From assembly GCA_016744875.1 (NCBI GenBank), contig JADGDL010000045.1, positions 1 to 14,269 on the forward strand: a stretch of 14,269 nt of DNA, written 5' to 3'. The notes under the pieces were generated by a model that made no database searches, was not told the DNA's origin, and saw only the letters and a program-made list of their open reading frames with translations. The DNA comes from Sulfurovum sp. GTDB taxonomy: Bacteria; Campylobacterota; Campylobacteria; Campylobacterales; Sulfurovaceae. The translations under genes were made by a program, and so were the position numbers. Each line of letters starts with the position of its first letter. Positions within the stretch are counted from its first letter, which is position 1. This document shows, piece after piece, positions 12,977 through 14,269 of this stretch.

Positions 12977-14266
12977 ATGGCAACTTTAGAAACAGTTTTT
13001 GATATCAATAGGATATTGGTAACACTGTTCAATACTTCAACAGATATTAGGAAAGAGCACAACATAGACCTTGTATATGATATGAATTCACATATACCCA
13101 AAGAGTTAAGAGGTGACTCAACGGTACTTTTAAGACTATTGACCCAACTGCTTTCTTTTGTATTTAAATACAGTGATCGAGATGAGATATTATTGACACT
13201 GTCTGCTCCTAACGATTTTTTATTTGAAGAAGATATCTCTTTTAAAATAAAAGAGACAGGAATCGGGAAAGAAAAAATATTGGCCTATCTGGAAACAAAT
13301 TTAAGTAGGGATATTGAATCCCTTGGAGGAAAGATCCTTTATAAAGATGAAGACTTTTCTGATGTGAGCCTAGATATACCTTTTAAAATAAATGAGTTGG
13401 GGTTCAGACGTCACTATAGACTACCTAATGATAATATGTTAGATAAAAAAGTTTTAATTATCTGTGAAAGTGCAAAGGTATCAAAAAGTTTAGAAAAATT
13501 ATTTCAGTATTTCAATTATGATGTCGTTGTAGGATTGAATGCTTTTAAAGAAAATGGAAGTGATCTTAGAAAATATGATATTTTTCTTACAGAAGAAAAA
13601 CTGTCTACAGGAGAAGTTGGTTCTATGATCGTAGAAGTAGAAGAGATCAATCCTCTTAGACTTGTGATACTTAAAGGGAAAGAGAAGATGGGGAATAGCA
13701 CTATAAAACTCATCTCTTCCTATTTGAGTAAACCTATTACCCAAGAGAGTATATATAACCTTATAATAAAGTTGTTTGATCCGGAATTTGAGAGTACTAT
13801 GGTAGCTAGGAAAGAAGCATTAAAGCGTGAGCGGGAGTCTAAAAAAGTAACAGATACAGTTAAAGAAAAGAAATTTGAAAATAATATTGAAAGTACTATT
13901 GAAGCAAAAAAAGCTGAAAAAGCCAAAGTTTTAGATGTAGAGTTGGGTAAACATAATGCAAAAAAACTGGGATTGGTCTATAAGAAAGAGTTAAAACATT
14001 TTTTAGATACTTTTGATCGTTCAGATATATATTTTAGAGATATTGTCAATGAAAAATCCATCAATAAGATCAAAGATTTTTGTGTAGACTTAGAAAAACA
14101 AGCTAGAGTAATCGGGGCCGAAAGTATGTTGAAATTTGCAGATATAATAAGTCTTATTTTTGTCTATGATAAACTTGATATGCTGCCTATCTATCCTGGA
14201 CGCTATCATCTTGAGTTAACAAAACTTATTGTTGAGATCAAAAAACATATCAAAAAACTTATATAG
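12977..14266 (+). CDS. Degenerate hybrid histidine kinase-like protein (HATPase-like, receiver-like and Hpt-like domains, all lacking key residues)
   Basis: 429 residues, no signal peptide or membrane helix. Residues about 8-138 align by eye with the ATPase domain of hybrid sensor kinases (ELRGDSTVLLRLLTQLL; SLGGKI at 115-120). However, the N-box asparagine is F61, the G1 box reads KETGIG with E93 for aspartate, and the G2 glycine box is replaced around 106-110. No DHp histidine domain precedes it. Residues about 157-268 look like a receiver: the acidic pair becomes C163-E164, the phosphoacceptor Asp is E206 (DIFLTEEKLS), the Thr is K233, and the lysine of SKP (K252) is kept. A charged, coiled linker (about 275-320) leads to an Hpt-like helical domain in which the phosphorylated His is V370 (DLEKQARVIGAES). 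The gene is intact, with good codon flow. It may be a non-catalytic scaffold, but the domain calls are mine and not profile-tested. Confidence 0.72.
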   Translation: MATLETVFDINRILVTLFNTSTDIRKEHNIDLVYDMNSHIPKELRGDSTVLLRLLTQLLSFVFKYSDRDEILLTLSAPNDFLFEEDISFKIKETGIGKEKILAYLETNLSRDIESLGGKILYKDEDFSDVSLDIPFKINELGFRRHYRLPNDNMLDKKVLIICESAKVSKSLEKLFQYFNYDVVVGLNAFKENGSDLRKYDIFLTEEKLSTGEVGSMIVEVEEINPLRLVILKGKEKMGNSTIKLISSYLSKPITQESIYNLIIKLFDPEFESTMVARKEALKRERESKKVTDTVKEKKFENNIESTIEAKKAEKAKVLDVELGKHNAKKLGLVYKKELKHFLDTFDRSDIYFRDIVNEKSINKIKDFCVDLEKQARVIGAESMLKFADIISLIFVYDKLDMLPIYPGRYHLELTKLIVEIKKHIKKLI

Positions 14267-14269
14267 GAC

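Overview
The window is a low-GC bacterial chromosome segment, densely packed and with every gene on the + strand. The gene order parA-parB-atpF'-atpF-atpH-atpA-atpG-atpD-atpC-exbB/tolQ-exbD/tolR-tolA/tonB-tolB-pal-cpoB-(ldt)-slyD is the one I recall from Campylobacterota (Epsilonproteobacteria) such as Campylobacter jejuni and, in part, Helicobacter pylori. Base composition and protein style suggest a free-living sulfur-oxidising relative (Sulfurovum/Sulfurimonas type). That genus-level guess is inference.

Layout. 2-349 is the C-terminal part of ParA and 351-1262 is ParB. A 138-bp AT-rich leader (1263-1400) carries a 25-bp direct repeat with 27-bp period and a likely promoter. 1401-7180 encodes seven ATP synthase subunits (b', b, delta, alpha, gamma, beta, epsilon); the a and c subunit genes (atpB, atpE) are absent. 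One base after atpC, at a TTG start, the Tol-Pal system begins: TolQ/ExbB, TolR/ExbD and a very lysine-rich TolA/TonB-like protein (7182-8928). After a short promoter-bearing gap come TolB, Pal and CpoB (9019-11589). An L,D-transpeptidase-family protein (11598-12179) and a SlyD-type FKBP prolyl isomerase (12252-12767) follow, then a good intrinsic terminator (12818-12852). The last gene (12977-14266) has its own promoter.

How the genes fit together. ParAB segregate the chromosome. The F1Fo complex makes ATP from the proton gradient. TolQR use the same gradient to energise TolA, which acts through TolB and Pal to link inner membrane, peptidoglycan and outer membrane during constriction. CpoB and the L,D-transpeptidase add peptidoglycan-related functions to the envelope block.

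The most unusual object is the final gene. It appears to be a remnant or repurposed hybrid histidine kinase with an ATPase-like domain, a receiver-like domain and an Hpt-like domain. In each domain the residues needed for ATP binding or phosphotransfer are substituted, and there is no DHp histidine domain. It may be a wholly non-catalytic scaffold or adaptor, and it is the best candidate here for something undescribed. Secondary points are the repeat array before the atp promoter, a nearly identical 15-base promoter element before tolB and slyD, a triple 9-mer arrangement before the slyD terminator, and the signal-peptide-like N-terminus of AtpF.
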